Positions 1 through 6,692 are shown, numbered from the stretch's first letter. The stretch is 13,524 nucleotides of DNA from Brevundimonas sp. (GCA_020253595.1 JADCBH010000131.1:1-13524); one strand, 5' to 3'. The notes: a model not told the origin generated them from the sequence alone. Numbers and translations: made by a program.

Positions 1-1
1 C

Positions 2-112
2 GAGCCGGGCATTGAGGGCTTCGAGACCTGGGCCCCGACCCCGTTCGACGGCGACTATCAGGTGTGTCTTAGACCGGTGCCCGTGGCCTCCGAGGCGCGT
101 GCGGCGGCCTAG
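2..112 (+). CDS. C-terminal end of an unidentified protein (5' end outside window)
   Basis: An open frame enters from the left edge in frame 2 and ends at TAG 110-112. It gives 36 residues starting EPGIEGFETWAPTPFDGDYQ and ending in an Ala/Arg-rich tail. Third codon positions are almost all G or C, as in the other genes here, while frame 1 stops at once. This argues that the fragment is the end of a real gene rather than a chance frame. It converges on mscL and the two stop codons overlap by a few bases, so the genes meet tail to tail with no room for a terminator between them. I do not recognise the family from this much sequence. A competing frame 3 reading that runs on to 224 crosses mscL antisense and looks like a shadow. 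Confidence 0.5.
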   Translation, partial: EPGIEGFETWAPTPFDGDYQVCLRPVPVASEARAAA

Positions 113-528
113 ACCTTCGGACGCGCCTTCAGCTCATCGCGGATTTCCGCCAACAGGGCCTCTGTCGGCGAGGGCGCGGCGGGGGCCTCGGGCTTGGCGG
201 CCTCGGCGCGGCGCATCTTGTTGATGGCCTTGACCATCAAGAACACCACGAAGGCCACGATCACGAACTGGATCACGGTGTTGAGGAAGGCACCGTACTG
301 GATGGCGACCTCCTCGATGGCCTCAGTGGCCGGATCCTCGGGCGACAGCACCCATTTCAGGTTCGAGAAGTCCACCCGACCGAGCACCAGTCCGATCGGC
401 GGCATCACCACCTGTTCGACCAGGCTGGTGACGATCTTGCCGAACGACGCGCCGATGATGACCCCGACCGCCAGGTCGACGACGTTGCCGCGCGCGGCGA
501 ACTCCTTGAACTCGGTCAGCAAACTCAT
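109..528 (-). CDS. mscL: Large-conductance mechanosensitive channel MscL
   Basis: The 139-residue product has the normal MscL length and layout. It has a short amphipathic N-terminus (MSLLTEFKEFAARGN) and a first membrane helix at about residues 15-45 with the small-residue pore motif VDLAVGVIIGASFGKIV. A periplasmic loop at about 46-75 follows, then a second helix at about 77-102, and a charged C-terminal bundle helix (EALLAEIRDELKAR) after a Pro/Ala linker. MscL forms a homopentameric inner-membrane pore that opens under high membrane tension and releases solutes during hypo-osmotic shock. The ATG lies inside the stop of the upstream acetyltransferase gene (ATGA, 4-base overlap). A GAGG sits 7 bases before it, so translation is probably coupled. 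The gene is the last of the ihfB - GNAT - mscL run and converges with the partial gene at the left edge. Confidence 0.96.
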   Translation of the reverse strand: MSLLTEFKEFAARGNVVDLAVGVIIGASFGKIVTSLVEQVVMPPIGLVLGRVDFSNLKWVLSPEDPATEAIEEVAIQYGAFLNTVIQFVIVAFVVFLMVKAINKMRRAEAAKPEAPAAPSPTEALLAEIRDELKARPKV

Positions 529-1001
529 TGTGAATCCTCAATGTCGAGATGCAGGAACTGGTTGAACTTGGTGGCGGTGTATCCGCCGAATGCCGGACCG
601 GGCCGAAAGCCGCGCGATCGGTAAAGCGCCAAAGCCGGCTCAAACGCGGGACCCGAACCCGTCTCCAGGGACAGACGTCGCGCACCCCGCCCGGTCGCCT
701 CGGTGATCAGATGCTCAAGAACCGCGCGGCCGAGTCCCCGCCCCGCACGGTCCGGCAAGGTGCGCATCGACTTGATCTCGAAAGACGTCGCATCGATGGG
801 CCGGATCGCGCCCATCGCCTGGGCCTCCCCACCGTCCGACAGGACGAACAGATCTAGTCCAGGCTCGGCGAGCGCCGTGGCGTCGAGCGCATGGACACTG
901 TCGGCGGGCGAATGGGTGCGCATCCCGGAAAGGTGCAGCCGGATCAGGGCCTGCAGACTTTGATCGGCAAAATCGGCAGGAGCGATCCGGGCATCCGCCA
1001 T
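525..1001 (-). CDS. GNAT family N-acetyltransferase
   Basis: This 158-residue protein has the Gcn5-related acetyltransferase fold. Strand-like segments (LFVLSDGG, AMGAIRPI, SFEIKSMRTL) lead into the acetyl-CoA pyrophosphate loop DRAGRGLGRAVLEHLI at about residues 84-99. The late GNAT motif ALALYRSRGFRPGPAFGGY follows at about 123-141. It should transfer an acetyl group from acetyl-CoA to an amine, but nothing visible fixes the substrate. Close relatives are usually annotated as PhnO/RimI-like or simply GNAT acetyltransferases. The gene begins 6 bases after the ihfB stop and ends overlapping the mscL start by 4 bases. It is therefore almost certainly cotranscribed with both. Confidence 0.9.
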   Translation of the reverse strand: MADARIAPADFADQSLQALIRLHLSGMRTHSPADSVHALDATALAEPGLDLFVLSDGGEAQAMGAIRPIDATSFEIKSMRTLPDRAGRGLGRAVLEHLITEATGRGARRLSLETGSGPAFEPALALYRSRGFRPGPAFGGYTATKFNQFLHLDIEDSQ

Positions 1002-1007
1002 CCCGCT

Positions 1008-1298
1008 TCAGGCGTCGCCGCCTGCGTTCAGCCGCTCTCGCAACTCCTTGCCGCTCTTGAAGAAGGGCACGGCCTTGGCCGGCACGTCGACGGTCTCACC
1101 GGTGCGCGGGTTGCGCCCTGCGCGGGCCGGCCGCGACCGCACTGAAAAGGCACCGAAGCCGCGCAGCTCCACGCGCCCGCCCTTGGCCATGGACTCGGTC
1201 ATCCGCCCCAGCACGACGTTCACCACCCGCTCGACCTCGGCATGGGTCAGGTGGGTGTTCTCTGCCGCGAGCTTCTCGATCAGCTCTGACTTGATCAT
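1008..1298 (-). CDS. ihfB: Integration host factor subunit beta
   Basis: The product is a 96-residue HU/IHF-type DNA-bending protein. It opens MIKSELIEKLAAENTHLTHA, has the body motif GRVELRGFGAFSVRSRPAR, and has the beta-arm RNPRTGETVDVPAKAVPFF. Proline 64 in NPRTG is the residue that intercalates and kinks DNA in this family. IHF is an alpha/beta heterodimer that bends DNA at specific sites and assists recombination, replication control and sigma-54 promoters. The frame is open a further 9 codons upstream, but I chose ATG 1298 because it begins the conserved MxKSELI N-terminus and has a G-rich stretch just upstream. It lies downstream of rpsA, as in many proteobacteria. A terminator between them and a 247-base spacer suggest it also has its own promoter. 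Confidence 0.95.
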   Translation of the reverse strand: MIKSELIEKLAAENTHLTHAEVERVVNVVLGRMTESMAKGGRVELRGFGAFSVRSRPARAGRNPRTGETVDVPAKAVPFFKSGKELRERLNAGGDA

Positions 1299-1462
1299 TT
1301 CAGGCCCCCGCCCTCTTGCGCCCATCCGAGCAAATACGGGTGCAACTTCAAATGCGTTGCCCGATCACCCTAGCCCTCGCCCGGCTGGCGAAAAAGGCCT
1401 GATCGGTGCTCACCCGGGCGGAAAACGCGTTATTCGACCCAAACCGCATACGGAATCGGCTC

Positions 1463-1499
1463 AAAAAGAAGAAGGGCGGCCGGATTCCTCCGACCGCCC
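1463..1499 (-). terminator. Rho-independent terminator after rpsA
   Basis: Read on the minus strand, GGGCGG/CCGCCC (1494-1499 with 1474-1479) is extended by CGG/CCG after one mismatch, with a six-base loop. A T-rich run TTCTTCTTTTT follows at 1473-1463. It starts 47 bases past the rpsA stop. It is the most canonical terminator in the window and separates rpsA from ihfB. Confidence 0.85.
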
Positions 1500-1545
1500 C
1501 CCGATCCGTCACCGGATCAATGGCTTATGAGCCAGTCCGGCGGGA

Positions 1546-3249
1546 TTACTCCTTGCCGGCCTTTTCACGCAGCGCGGCACCCAGGATGTCGCCCAGCGAC
1601 GCACCCGAGTCCGACGAGCCGAACTGCTCGATGGCCTCCTGCTCGTCCTTCATTTCCAGCGCCTTGATCGACACCGAGATGCGGCGGGTCGCCTTGTCCA
1701 CGGTGGTGATCATGGCGTCGACACGGTCACCCACCGAGAACCGCTCGGTGCGCTGCTCGTTGCGGTCGCGCGACAGGTCCGACTTGCGGATGAAGCTGGT
1801 GACCGGGGCGGTGTCGTCGCCGAACTTGACCTCGACGCCGCCGGTTTCGATGGCGGTCACGGTCACGGTGACGATCTGACCCTTCTTGTAGGTGTCGCCT
1901 TCGCCGATCGGATCGCCGCCCAGCTGCTTGATGCCGAGCGAGACGCGTTCCTTCTCGACATCGACGTCCAGCACCTTGGCCTTGACCATCTCGCCTTTGC
2001 GATAGCGCTGGATGGCTTCTTCACCCGACACGTTCCAGTCGAGGTCCGACAGGTGCACCATGCCGTCGATGTCGTTGTCCAGGCCGATGAACAGGCCGAA
2101 CTCGGTGGCGTTCTTGACCTCGCCCTCGACGGTCGAGCCGATCGGATGGGCGGCCACGAAGGCATCCCACGGATTGTCCTGGGCCTGCTTCAGACCCAGC
2201 GAGATGCGGCGCTTGGAGGCGTCGACGTCCAGCACGACCACATCCACTTCCTGCGAGGTGGAGACGATCTTGCCCGGGTGGACGTTCTTCTTGGTCCAGG
2301 ACATTTCCGAGACGTGGACCAGGCCCTCGACCCCGGCTTCCAGCTCCACGAAGGCGCCGTAGTCGGTGATGTTGGTGATGCGGCCCGTGTACTTTGCGCC
2401 CGGCGGGTACTTGGCTTCTACGCCATCCCACGGGTCCGACTGCAGCTGCTTCATGCCCAGCGAGATGCGCTGGGTGTCCGGGTTGATCTTGACGATCTGC
2501 ACCTTGACGGTGTCGCCCACGGCCAGGACCTGGCTCGGGTGCGAGACACGCTTCCAGCTCATGTCGGTGACGTGCAGAAGGCCGTCGATGCCGCCCAGGT
2601 CCACGAACGCGCCGTAGTCGGTGATGTTCTTGACGACGCCGTCGCGGACTTCGCCTTCCTGCAGCTGGCCGACCAGTTCGGTGCGCTGTTCGGCGCGGGC
2701 CTCTTCCAGGATGGCGCGACGCGAGACGACGATGTTGCCGCGCGGGCGGTCCATTTTCAGGATGGCGAAAGGCTGTTCCTTGCCCATCAGCGGGCCGACG
2801 TCGCGGACCGGACGGATGTCCACCTGCGAGCCCGGCAGGAAGGCCGAAGCGCCGCCCAGGTCGACGGTGAAGCCGCCCTTCACGCGGCCGACGATCACGC
2901 CGTTGACCGGCACGCCTTCGGCGAACACGACTTCCAGACGAGTCCAGGCTTCCTCGCGGCGGGCCTTGTCGCGGCTGATGACCGCTTCGCCCAGCGCGTT
3001 CTCGACGCGCTCCAGATAGACCTCGACGTCATCGCCGACCTTGGGGATCACCGAGCCTTCGCCGATGCCGAACTCGCGGGCCGGGATACGACCTTCGGTC
3101 TTCAGACCGACGTCGATGATGATGATGTCCTTCTCGACGCCGACCACGCGGCCGTGGACGACCTGGCCTTCGCCGAGATCGCGGCCACCGAGGCTCTGGT
3201 CGAGAAGCGCGGCGAAATCGTCGCGCGAGGGGGAAAGGGTATCGGTCAT
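1546..3249 (-). CDS. rpsA: 30S ribosomal protein S1
   Basis: The 567-residue product has six S1 RNA-binding (OB-fold) domains, at about residues 28-94, 112-178, 199-267, 284-354, 371-441 and 457-527. Domains 3 and 4 carry the classic repeat core TDYGAFV...GLLHVTDMSW and ITDYGAFVEL...GLVHVSEMSW. The first two are the divergent ribosome-anchoring type. S1 binds mRNA leaders on the 30S subunit and helps unfold them for initiation; E. coli S1 is similar at 557 residues. The frame stays open back to 3441, but that extension is Arg/Pro-rich, unlike any S1, and would overlap cmk. The start at ATG 3249 (MTDTLSPSRDDFAALLDQSL) fits the family. There is no good Shine-Dalgarno sequence before it, only CAGAG close to the ATG, which recalls the SD-poor rpsA leader of E. 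coli. cmk lies 151 bases upstream and a terminator follows. Confidence 0.97.
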   Translation of the reverse strand: MTDTLSPSRDDFAALLDQSLGGRDLGEGQVVHGRVVGVEKDIIIIDVGLKTEGRIPAREFGIGEGSVIPKVGDDVEVYLERVENALGEAVISRDKARREEAWTRLEVVFAEGVPVNGVIVGRVKGGFTVDLGGASAFLPGSQVDIRPVRDVGPLMGKEQPFAILKMDRPRGNIVVSRRAILEEARAEQRTELVGQLQEGEVRDGVVKNITDYGAFVDLGGIDGLLHVTDMSWKRVSHPSQVLAVGDTVKVQIVKINPDTQRISLGMKQLQSDPWDGVEAKYPPGAKYTGRITNITDYGAFVELEAGVEGLVHVSEMSWTKKNVHPGKIVSTSQEVDVVVLDVDASKRRISLGLKQAQDNPWDAFVAAHPIGSTVEGEVKNATEFGLFIGLDNDIDGMVHLSDLDWNVSGEEAIQRYRKGEMVKAKVLDVDVEKERVSLGIKQLGGDPIGEGDTYKKGQIVTVTVTAIETGGVEVKFGDDTAPVTSFIRKSDLSRDRNEQRTERFSVGDRVDAMITTVDKATRRISVSIKALEMKDEQEAIEQFGSSDSGASLGDILGAALREKAGKE

Positions 3250-3400
3250 GAAACTCTGGGGTTGGAGGAAAGGCTGAAGGCGCACGACCGCGAAGGCCCT
3301 GCGCGAGGTGGATGGTCTTTGGAAGGGTCGTCGGATCGAGGCGAGGCGACAGCTGTCCCAGAACGCCCGCGGCTGACGAGGGTCGCGCGTTGGATTTGCC
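3250..3400 (-). promoter_or_regulatory. Leader between cmk and rpsA
   Basis: These 151 bases hold no convincing gene. On the minus strand they should contain the rpsA 5' untranslated region. I see a 10-base perfect palindrome GACAGCTGTC at 3348-3357 and a GCGCA/TGCGC inverted repeat, but no clear -35/-10 pair and no strong ribosome binding site. S1 represses its own translation in E. coli through its leader, and a similar role here is only inferred. Confidence 0.35.
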
Positions 3401-4042
3401 CTAACGGGTCCGCGCTGCCTCGACGATACGGCGGGCCGCATCGAAGGCGGCCTCTATATCCATCTCGGTGGTATCGAGCAAGACCGCGTCCGGGGCCTGG
3501 ACCATGGGTGCCGCCCCGCGCCCGGCGTCACGCTCGTCACGCCGCAGGATGTCGGCCAGCATGGCCTCATAGGTGATCAGGTCGCCGCGCTCGTTCAGCT
3601 GCATCCAGCGCCGCCGGGCCCGTACCTCGGGGGAGGCCGTGACGAACAGTTTGGCCAAGGCGTCCGGCGCGATCACCGTGCCGATGTCGCGCCCGTCCAG
3701 AACGGCCCCGCCCGGTTGGCGCGCGAAGGCCTGTTGCAGGTCCAGCAGAGCGGCACGGACGCCGGGGAAGCCCGCGACCCGGCTGGCCGCCTCGCCCGCG
3801 TCGCCGGTGGTCAGGGCTGCGTCATTCGACAACCGTCCTGGGGCCAGGGCCCGCGCCGCAGCCTCCGCTGCGACCGGATCGCCGAGATCGCCGCCGCCGG
3901 TGATCACGTCCAGCCCGACGGCGCGATACAGCAGGCCGGTGTCAAGAAAGGGCAGGCCATAGTGCGCGGCCAGGCGCGAAGCGATCGTGCCCTTGCCCGA
4001 GGCGGCGGGCCCATCGACCGCGATGACCAGGGCGCCACTCAC
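3401..4042 (-). CDS. cmk: (d)CMP kinase
   Basis: The 213-residue cytidylate kinase phosphorylates CMP and dCMP with ATP to give the diphosphates in pyrimidine nucleotide metabolism in the cytosol. Visible motifs are the P-loop DGPAASGKGT at residues 10-19 and DTGLLYRAVG at 34-43, the CMP-site entry. Also present are DGRDIGTVIAPDA at 116-128, the Arg-rich lid RARRRWMQL at 141-149, and RDERDAGR at 168-175 before the closing DTTEMD. Length and motif order are normal. The start is GTG 4042. It overlaps the stop of the upstream membrane-protein gene (GTGA, 4 bases), and its position just before the P-loop fixes it. The ribosome binding site is poor, so expression probably depends on coupling to the upstream frame. 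The order aroA - cmk - rpsA - ihfB is conserved well beyond alphaproteobacteria. Confidence 0.96.
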   Translation of the reverse strand: MSGALVIAVDGPAASGKGTIASRLAAHYGLPFLDTGLLYRAVGLDVITGGGDLGDPVAAEAAARALAPGRLSNDAALTTGDAGEAASRVAGFPGVRAALLDLQQAFARQPGGAVLDGRDIGTVIAPDALAKLFVTASPEVRARRRWMQLNERGDLITYEAMLADILRRDERDAGRGAAPMVQAPDAVLLDTTEMDIEAAFDAARRIVEAARTR

Positions 4043-4440
4043 GACGGTTTGGCCCGTTCGAAGACCGCTGCGACGAGATAGGCCAAGCCGGCCGATCCGG
4101 CGGCACCGATGACCGCCATGGAAAAGGGATTGTTGAAATCGTATGCGGGGTCAGCACGATACAGCCAATGCAGCCCGACATGGACGACGCAAAAGGCGCA
4201 GAAGATCGAACGGGTCAGCTTGCGCGCACGCGCGTCGGTACCCCAGGCCAAGGCCGTGATCAGCCAGACCAGGGGAATGTGGGCCAGGACGAAGACGCCA
4301 AAGTCGAACGGGTCTGGCAGGTAGCGCGTCAACGGAAGGACCTCCCATTCCCTCCGGCGCACGGCATCGAGCTCGTGGGCCATCAGAATCGCGAAGGAGA
4401 GCTGGAACAGGTGGCTGCGGATCGTGACGAGGGACGGCAT
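4039..4440 (-). CDS. Small membrane protein, DUF6713-like
   Basis: This 133-residue hydrophobic protein has about four membrane segments: residues 8-24 (LFQLSFAILMAHELDA), 48-66, 78-94 and 106-126. Polar histidines sit in or next to the helices: H22-E23 in AHELDAVRRREWE, H54 in LAHIPLVW, and H87 and H91 in VVHVGLHWLY. The HELDAxRRxEW pattern resembles proteins annotated as DUF6713, from memory. Function is unknown. It starts 9 bases after the aroA stop and its stop overlaps the GTG start of cmk, so it is embedded in the aroA-cmk operon. No Shine-Dalgarno is evident, and reinitiation after aroA is likely. What the histidines do, for example bind metal or heme, cannot be judged from sequence alone. 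Confidence 0.8.
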   Translation of the reverse strand: MPSLVTIRSHLFQLSFAILMAHELDAVRRREWEVLPLTRYLPDPFDFGVFVLAHIPLVWLITALAWGTDARARKLTRSIFCAFCVVHVGLHWLYRADPAYDFNNPFSMAVIGAAGSAGLAYLVAAVFERAKPS

Positions 4441-4449
4441 CGGAGCGAT

Positions 4450-5769
4450 CTAACCCGGTCCGATGCCCGAGCCGAGTCCACGCATCATCTCGACGAAGCC
4501 GGGGAAGCTCGTCGCGATCATGTCGGGCTCGTCGACCGTCACGGCCCTCTCGGCGGCGAGGCCGAGGACCAGATGGCTCATGGCGATGCGGTGGTCGTGG
4601 GCGGTGTGGACCGTCGCGCCGCCCGGTACTGCACCGCCGGTCACGATGAAGCCCTCGGGCTCCTCCTCGACCGCCACGCCGCAGGCCGAAAGGCCGTCGA
4701 CCATCAGGCGAATGCGGTCGCTTTCCTTGACGCGCATCTCGCCGACGCCGCGCATGACGGTCCGGCCCGAGGCGAAGGCGGCCGTGGCGGCCAGGACCGG
4801 ATACTCATCAATCATGGAGGCGGCCCGGCTCTCCGGCACCACCACGCCCTTCAGGGTCGAATGGCGGGCGGTGATGTCTCCGACCTCCTCGCCGCCGGAA
4901 ACCCGCCGGTTGGAGACCGTCAGATCAGCCCCCATCTCACGCCACGTGTCGAACAGACCCGTCCGCAACGGGTTCAGCATCACGCCTTCGACTGTGACCG
5001 CCGATCCCGGAACAATCAGCCCGGCCGCCAGCGGAAACGCCGCCGAGGACGGATCGCCCGGCACCGCGACCGACGTCCCCGTCAGTCGCTGCCCGCCGGC
5101 CAGCCGGATGACCCAGCCCTCGCCGTGCTCGCTCACATCTACCTCGGCGCCGAAGGCGCGCAGCATCCGCTCGGTGTGGTCGCGGCTCTTCTCGGGCTCG
5201 GTGACCGACGTCACGCCCTCGGCGTTCAGCCCCGCTAGCAGGATCGCCGACTTCACCTGGGCCGAGGCCACCGTCTGAACATGGTCGATGGCGGTCAGCC
5301 GCCCGCCGGTCAGGATCGCGGGCAGAAGGCCCTTGGTCCCACTCCAGTCGAAGCGCGCCCCCATCCGCTCCAGATGATCCGTCACCCGGCCCATAGGCCG
5401 CTTCCTCAGCGAGGCGTCGCCGTCGAACGTCGCCGTCAGGGCGTATCCGGCCGCCGCCCCCATCAACAGGCGCACGCCGGTCCCGGCGTTGCCGCAGTCG
5501 ATCACACCCGCCGGTGACGCCAGGCCACCCCGGCCGGTCACCCGCCAGCGCCCTTCGCCCAGCCGTTCGACCGTCGCGCCGAAAGCCTCGGCCGCCCGCG
5601 CGGTGGCCAGAACGTCGTCGCCTTCCAGCAGGCCCTCGACCTCGGTCGTCCCCGTCGCCATCGCCCCCAGGATCATCGACCGGTGCGACATCGACTTGTC
5701 CCCGGGGGCCCGCACGACCCCCTTCAGGGCGGACGACGGACGCGCGGTCAGATGGGGGGCGTGGCTCAC
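4450..5769 (-). CDS. aroA: 3-phosphoshikimate 1-carboxyvinyltransferase (EPSP synthase), class II-like
   Basis: This 439-residue enzyme joins phosphoenolpyruvate to shikimate 3-phosphate, the sixth step of the shikimate pathway to aromatic amino acids. Motifs seen are APGDKSMSHRS at 21-31 (phosphate-binding Lys25), DCGNAGTG at 91-98, RKRPMGR at 122-128, SAQVK at 169-173 and RDHTE at 196-200. Further on are VPGDPSSAAFP at 237-246, DEYP with the catalytic Asp321, and GVGEMRVKESDR at 341-352. RDHTE and SAQVK resemble the class II (CP4-like) group rather than the E. coli class I. I chose GTG 5769 because AGGGAG lies 9 bases before it and the N-terminus then matches the family. An in-frame ATG at 5817 would add 16 atypical residues. 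It is the first gene of the minus-strand operon and is divergent from the zinc-ribbon gene. Confidence 0.95.
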   Translation of the reverse strand: MSHAPHLTARPSSALKGVVRAPGDKSMSHRSMILGAMATGTTEVEGLLEGDDVLATARAAEAFGATVERLGEGRWRVTGRGGLASPAGVIDCGNAGTGVRLLMGAAAGYALTATFDGDASLRKRPMGRVTDHLERMGARFDWSGTKGLLPAILTGGRLTAIDHVQTVASAQVKSAILLAGLNAEGVTSVTEPEKSRDHTERMLRAFGAEVDVSEHGEGWVIRLAGGQRLTGTSVAVPGDPSSAAFPLAAGLIVPGSAVTVEGVMLNPLRTGLFDTWREMGADLTVSNRRVSGGEEVGDITARHSTLKGVVVPESRAASMIDEYPVLAATAAFASGRTVMRGVGEMRVKESDRIRLMVDGLSACGVAVEEEPEGFIVTGGAVPGGATVHTAHDHRIAMSHLVLGLAAERAVTVDEPDMIATSFPGFVEMMRGLGSGIGPG

Positions 5770-5831
5770 CCTCTGGGGCTCCCTGGCGCGGTGGAGGATC
5801 GGCGGCCTCAAGGCCAAGCCGTACGGGAGTT

Positions 5832-5860
5832 TTGACAGCGGCCCCTAGGGGTGGCAAGGG
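5832..5860 (+). promoter_or_regulatory. Candidate promoter for the TIGR02300-like gene
   Basis: A perfect -35 hexamer TTGACA lies at 5832-5837 in the divergent spacer between aroA and the + strand gene. At 17 bases spacing the -10 position is poor (CAAGGG). A 10-base palindrome CCCCTAGGGG at 5842-5851 sits between the two positions. The assignment rests mainly on the -35. Confidence 0.35.
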
Positions 5861-5903
5861 ACGCGCCCGAATTCTCCCACTCCCAAATTCGAAGGCATCG
5901 CCC

Positions 5904-6359
5904 GTGGCTGATCCCAAACTCGGCGCCAAGCAGGTCTGCCCGAACTGCCAGGCCAAGTTCTACGACCTCAACAAGCGTCCCGCTCACTGCCCCAAGTGCG
6001 GCACGGAGTTCGACCCCGAAGAGGCCATCAAGCTGCGCAACCGTCGCGGCCGTCCGGGCGGCTATGCCGCTGACGAGGCCGAAGATCAGGTCGCCGACAA
6101 GTCGGTGGACGGCGACGAGGAAGAAGAAGAGACCGTCACCCCGGAAATCGACGAGGAAGGCCACGAGCTCATCCTCACGCCGGACGACGACGACGACACG
6201 CCCGTCGACCCGACCGAGGAGCCCGGCATGGGCGAGGCCGGCGATGACGACGATGTCTTGGCCGATGACGATGACGACGATTCCGTGCCCTTCCTCGAGG
6301 ACGAGGACGACGACGCCTTCGACGAAGACGTGGTCAAGCCGGGCAAGGACGACGACTGA
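5904..6359 (+). CDS. TIGR02300 family zinc-ribbon protein with acidic tail
   Basis: This 151-residue protein begins at GTG 5904, with GAAGG 8 bases upstream. Its N-terminal domain has two CxxC knuckles, Cys12/Cys15 and Cys29/Cys32, around KFYDLNKRPAHCPKCG, which should bind one zinc. A basic patch (RNRRGRPGG) follows, and then roughly 90 residues dominated by Asp and Glu with several runs of four to six Asp. This matches TIGR02300, a conserved alphaproteobacterial family without a settled function. Such a layout suggests contact with basic proteins or nucleic acid machinery, but that is inference. Earlier in-frame starts back to 5514 run antisense through aroA and are not credible. The gene is divergent from aroA, with a terminator-like hairpin and tRNA-Ala downstream. 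Confidence 0.9.
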   Translation: MADPKLGAKQVCPNCQAKFYDLNKRPAHCPKCGTEFDPEEAIKLRNRRGRPGGYAADEAEDQVADKSVDGDEEEEETVTPEIDEEGHELILTPDDDDDTPVDPTEEPGMGEAGDDDDVLADDDDDDSVPFLEDEDDDAFDEDVVKPGKDDD

Positions 6360-6372
6360 TCATCCTGTCTTT

Positions 6373-6397
6373 CGGAGCGGGTCCAAAGCCCGCTCCG
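6373..6397 (+). terminator. Hairpin terminator after the TIGR02300-like gene
   Basis: CGGAGCGGG (6373-6381) and CCCGCTCCG (6389-6397) form a perfect 9-bp stem with a 7-base loop, starting 13 bases after the stop. No T run follows, so it is either a GC-rich terminator of the type common in these genomes or an mRNA-stabilising hairpin. Confidence 0.6.
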
Positions 6398-6438
6398 GCG
6401 GCCTTCGGAGGGGTCGAAAATAAATCGTCCGGGCGGGC

Positions 6439-6467
6439 TTGATCGGCAAAATCGCCTGACATAGGTT
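6439..6467 (+). promoter_or_regulatory. Candidate tRNA-Ala promoter
   Basis: TTGATC at 6439-6444 and TAGGTT at 6462-6467 are spaced by 17 bases, which would place a transcript start near 6474, about 45 bases before the mature tRNA. The -10 match is weak and the call rests on position and spacing. Confidence 0.35.
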
Positions 6468-6520
6468 CCGCCGCCTCGCCGGGGGGCGCTTTTCCACCCG
6501 GCGATCCGACCGAAAGGTTC

Positions 6521-6596
6521 GGGGCTATAGCTCAGTTGGTAGAGCGCTTGAATGGCATTCAAGAGGTCAGCGGTTCGACTCCGCTTAGCTCCACCA
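6521..6596 (+). tRNA. tRNA-Ala (anticodon GGC)
   Basis: A complete 76-base tRNA. The acceptor stem GGGGCTA pairs with TAGCTCC (6586-6592, one G-T pair). Discriminator A is 6593 and the CCA at 6594-6596 is encoded in the DNA. The D arm is GCTC...GAGC. The anticodon stem is CTTGA/TCAAG with loop ATGGCAT, giving anticodon GGC, which reads the GCC and GCU alanine codons. The T arm is AGCGG TTCGACT CCGCT. GCC is an abundant alanine codon in this GC-rich window, so the isoacceptor should be heavily used. The gene stands alone, and I found no second copy of its 3' end in the window that would mark an integrated element. Confidence 0.98.
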
Positions 6597-6692
6597 TTTC
6601 CCGTTCGATGATCCACGCTTCGGCCGACGGGAAGTGACGACAGGCGCGCGTCGCTGCACCTCGTGAACGCATGGTATCTGGTGGGACCCTAT

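Noticed and set aside
3250..3441. 64-residue N-terminal extension of ribosomal protein S1.
   Set aside because: Arg/Pro-rich sequence unlike S1 proteins, and it would overlap the end of cmk. MTDTLSPS at 3249 is the family-like start.
2053..3576. 507-codon plus-strand frame opposite rpsA and part of cmk.
   Set aside because: It mirrors S1 codons (HD/DV-rich) and spans two conserved genes. No family resemblance.
4168..5238. 356-codon plus-strand frame opposite aroA and the small membrane protein.
   Set aside because: His/Asp/Gly/Arg-rich shadow of conserved genes on the other strand.
6086..6616. 176-codon minus-strand frame containing GAKRSRTADLLNAIQALYQL and a poly-Ser tail.
   Set aside because: The first part is the reverse complement of tRNA-Ala, a well-known source of false protein entries, and the Ser run is the antisense of the GAC/GAT-rich acidic tail.
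6521..6640. tRNA-Ala as an integration site with an attached mobile element.
   Set aside because: No second copy of the tRNA 3' end and no integrase or transposase gene in the window. The following 130 bases hold only weak inverted repeats.
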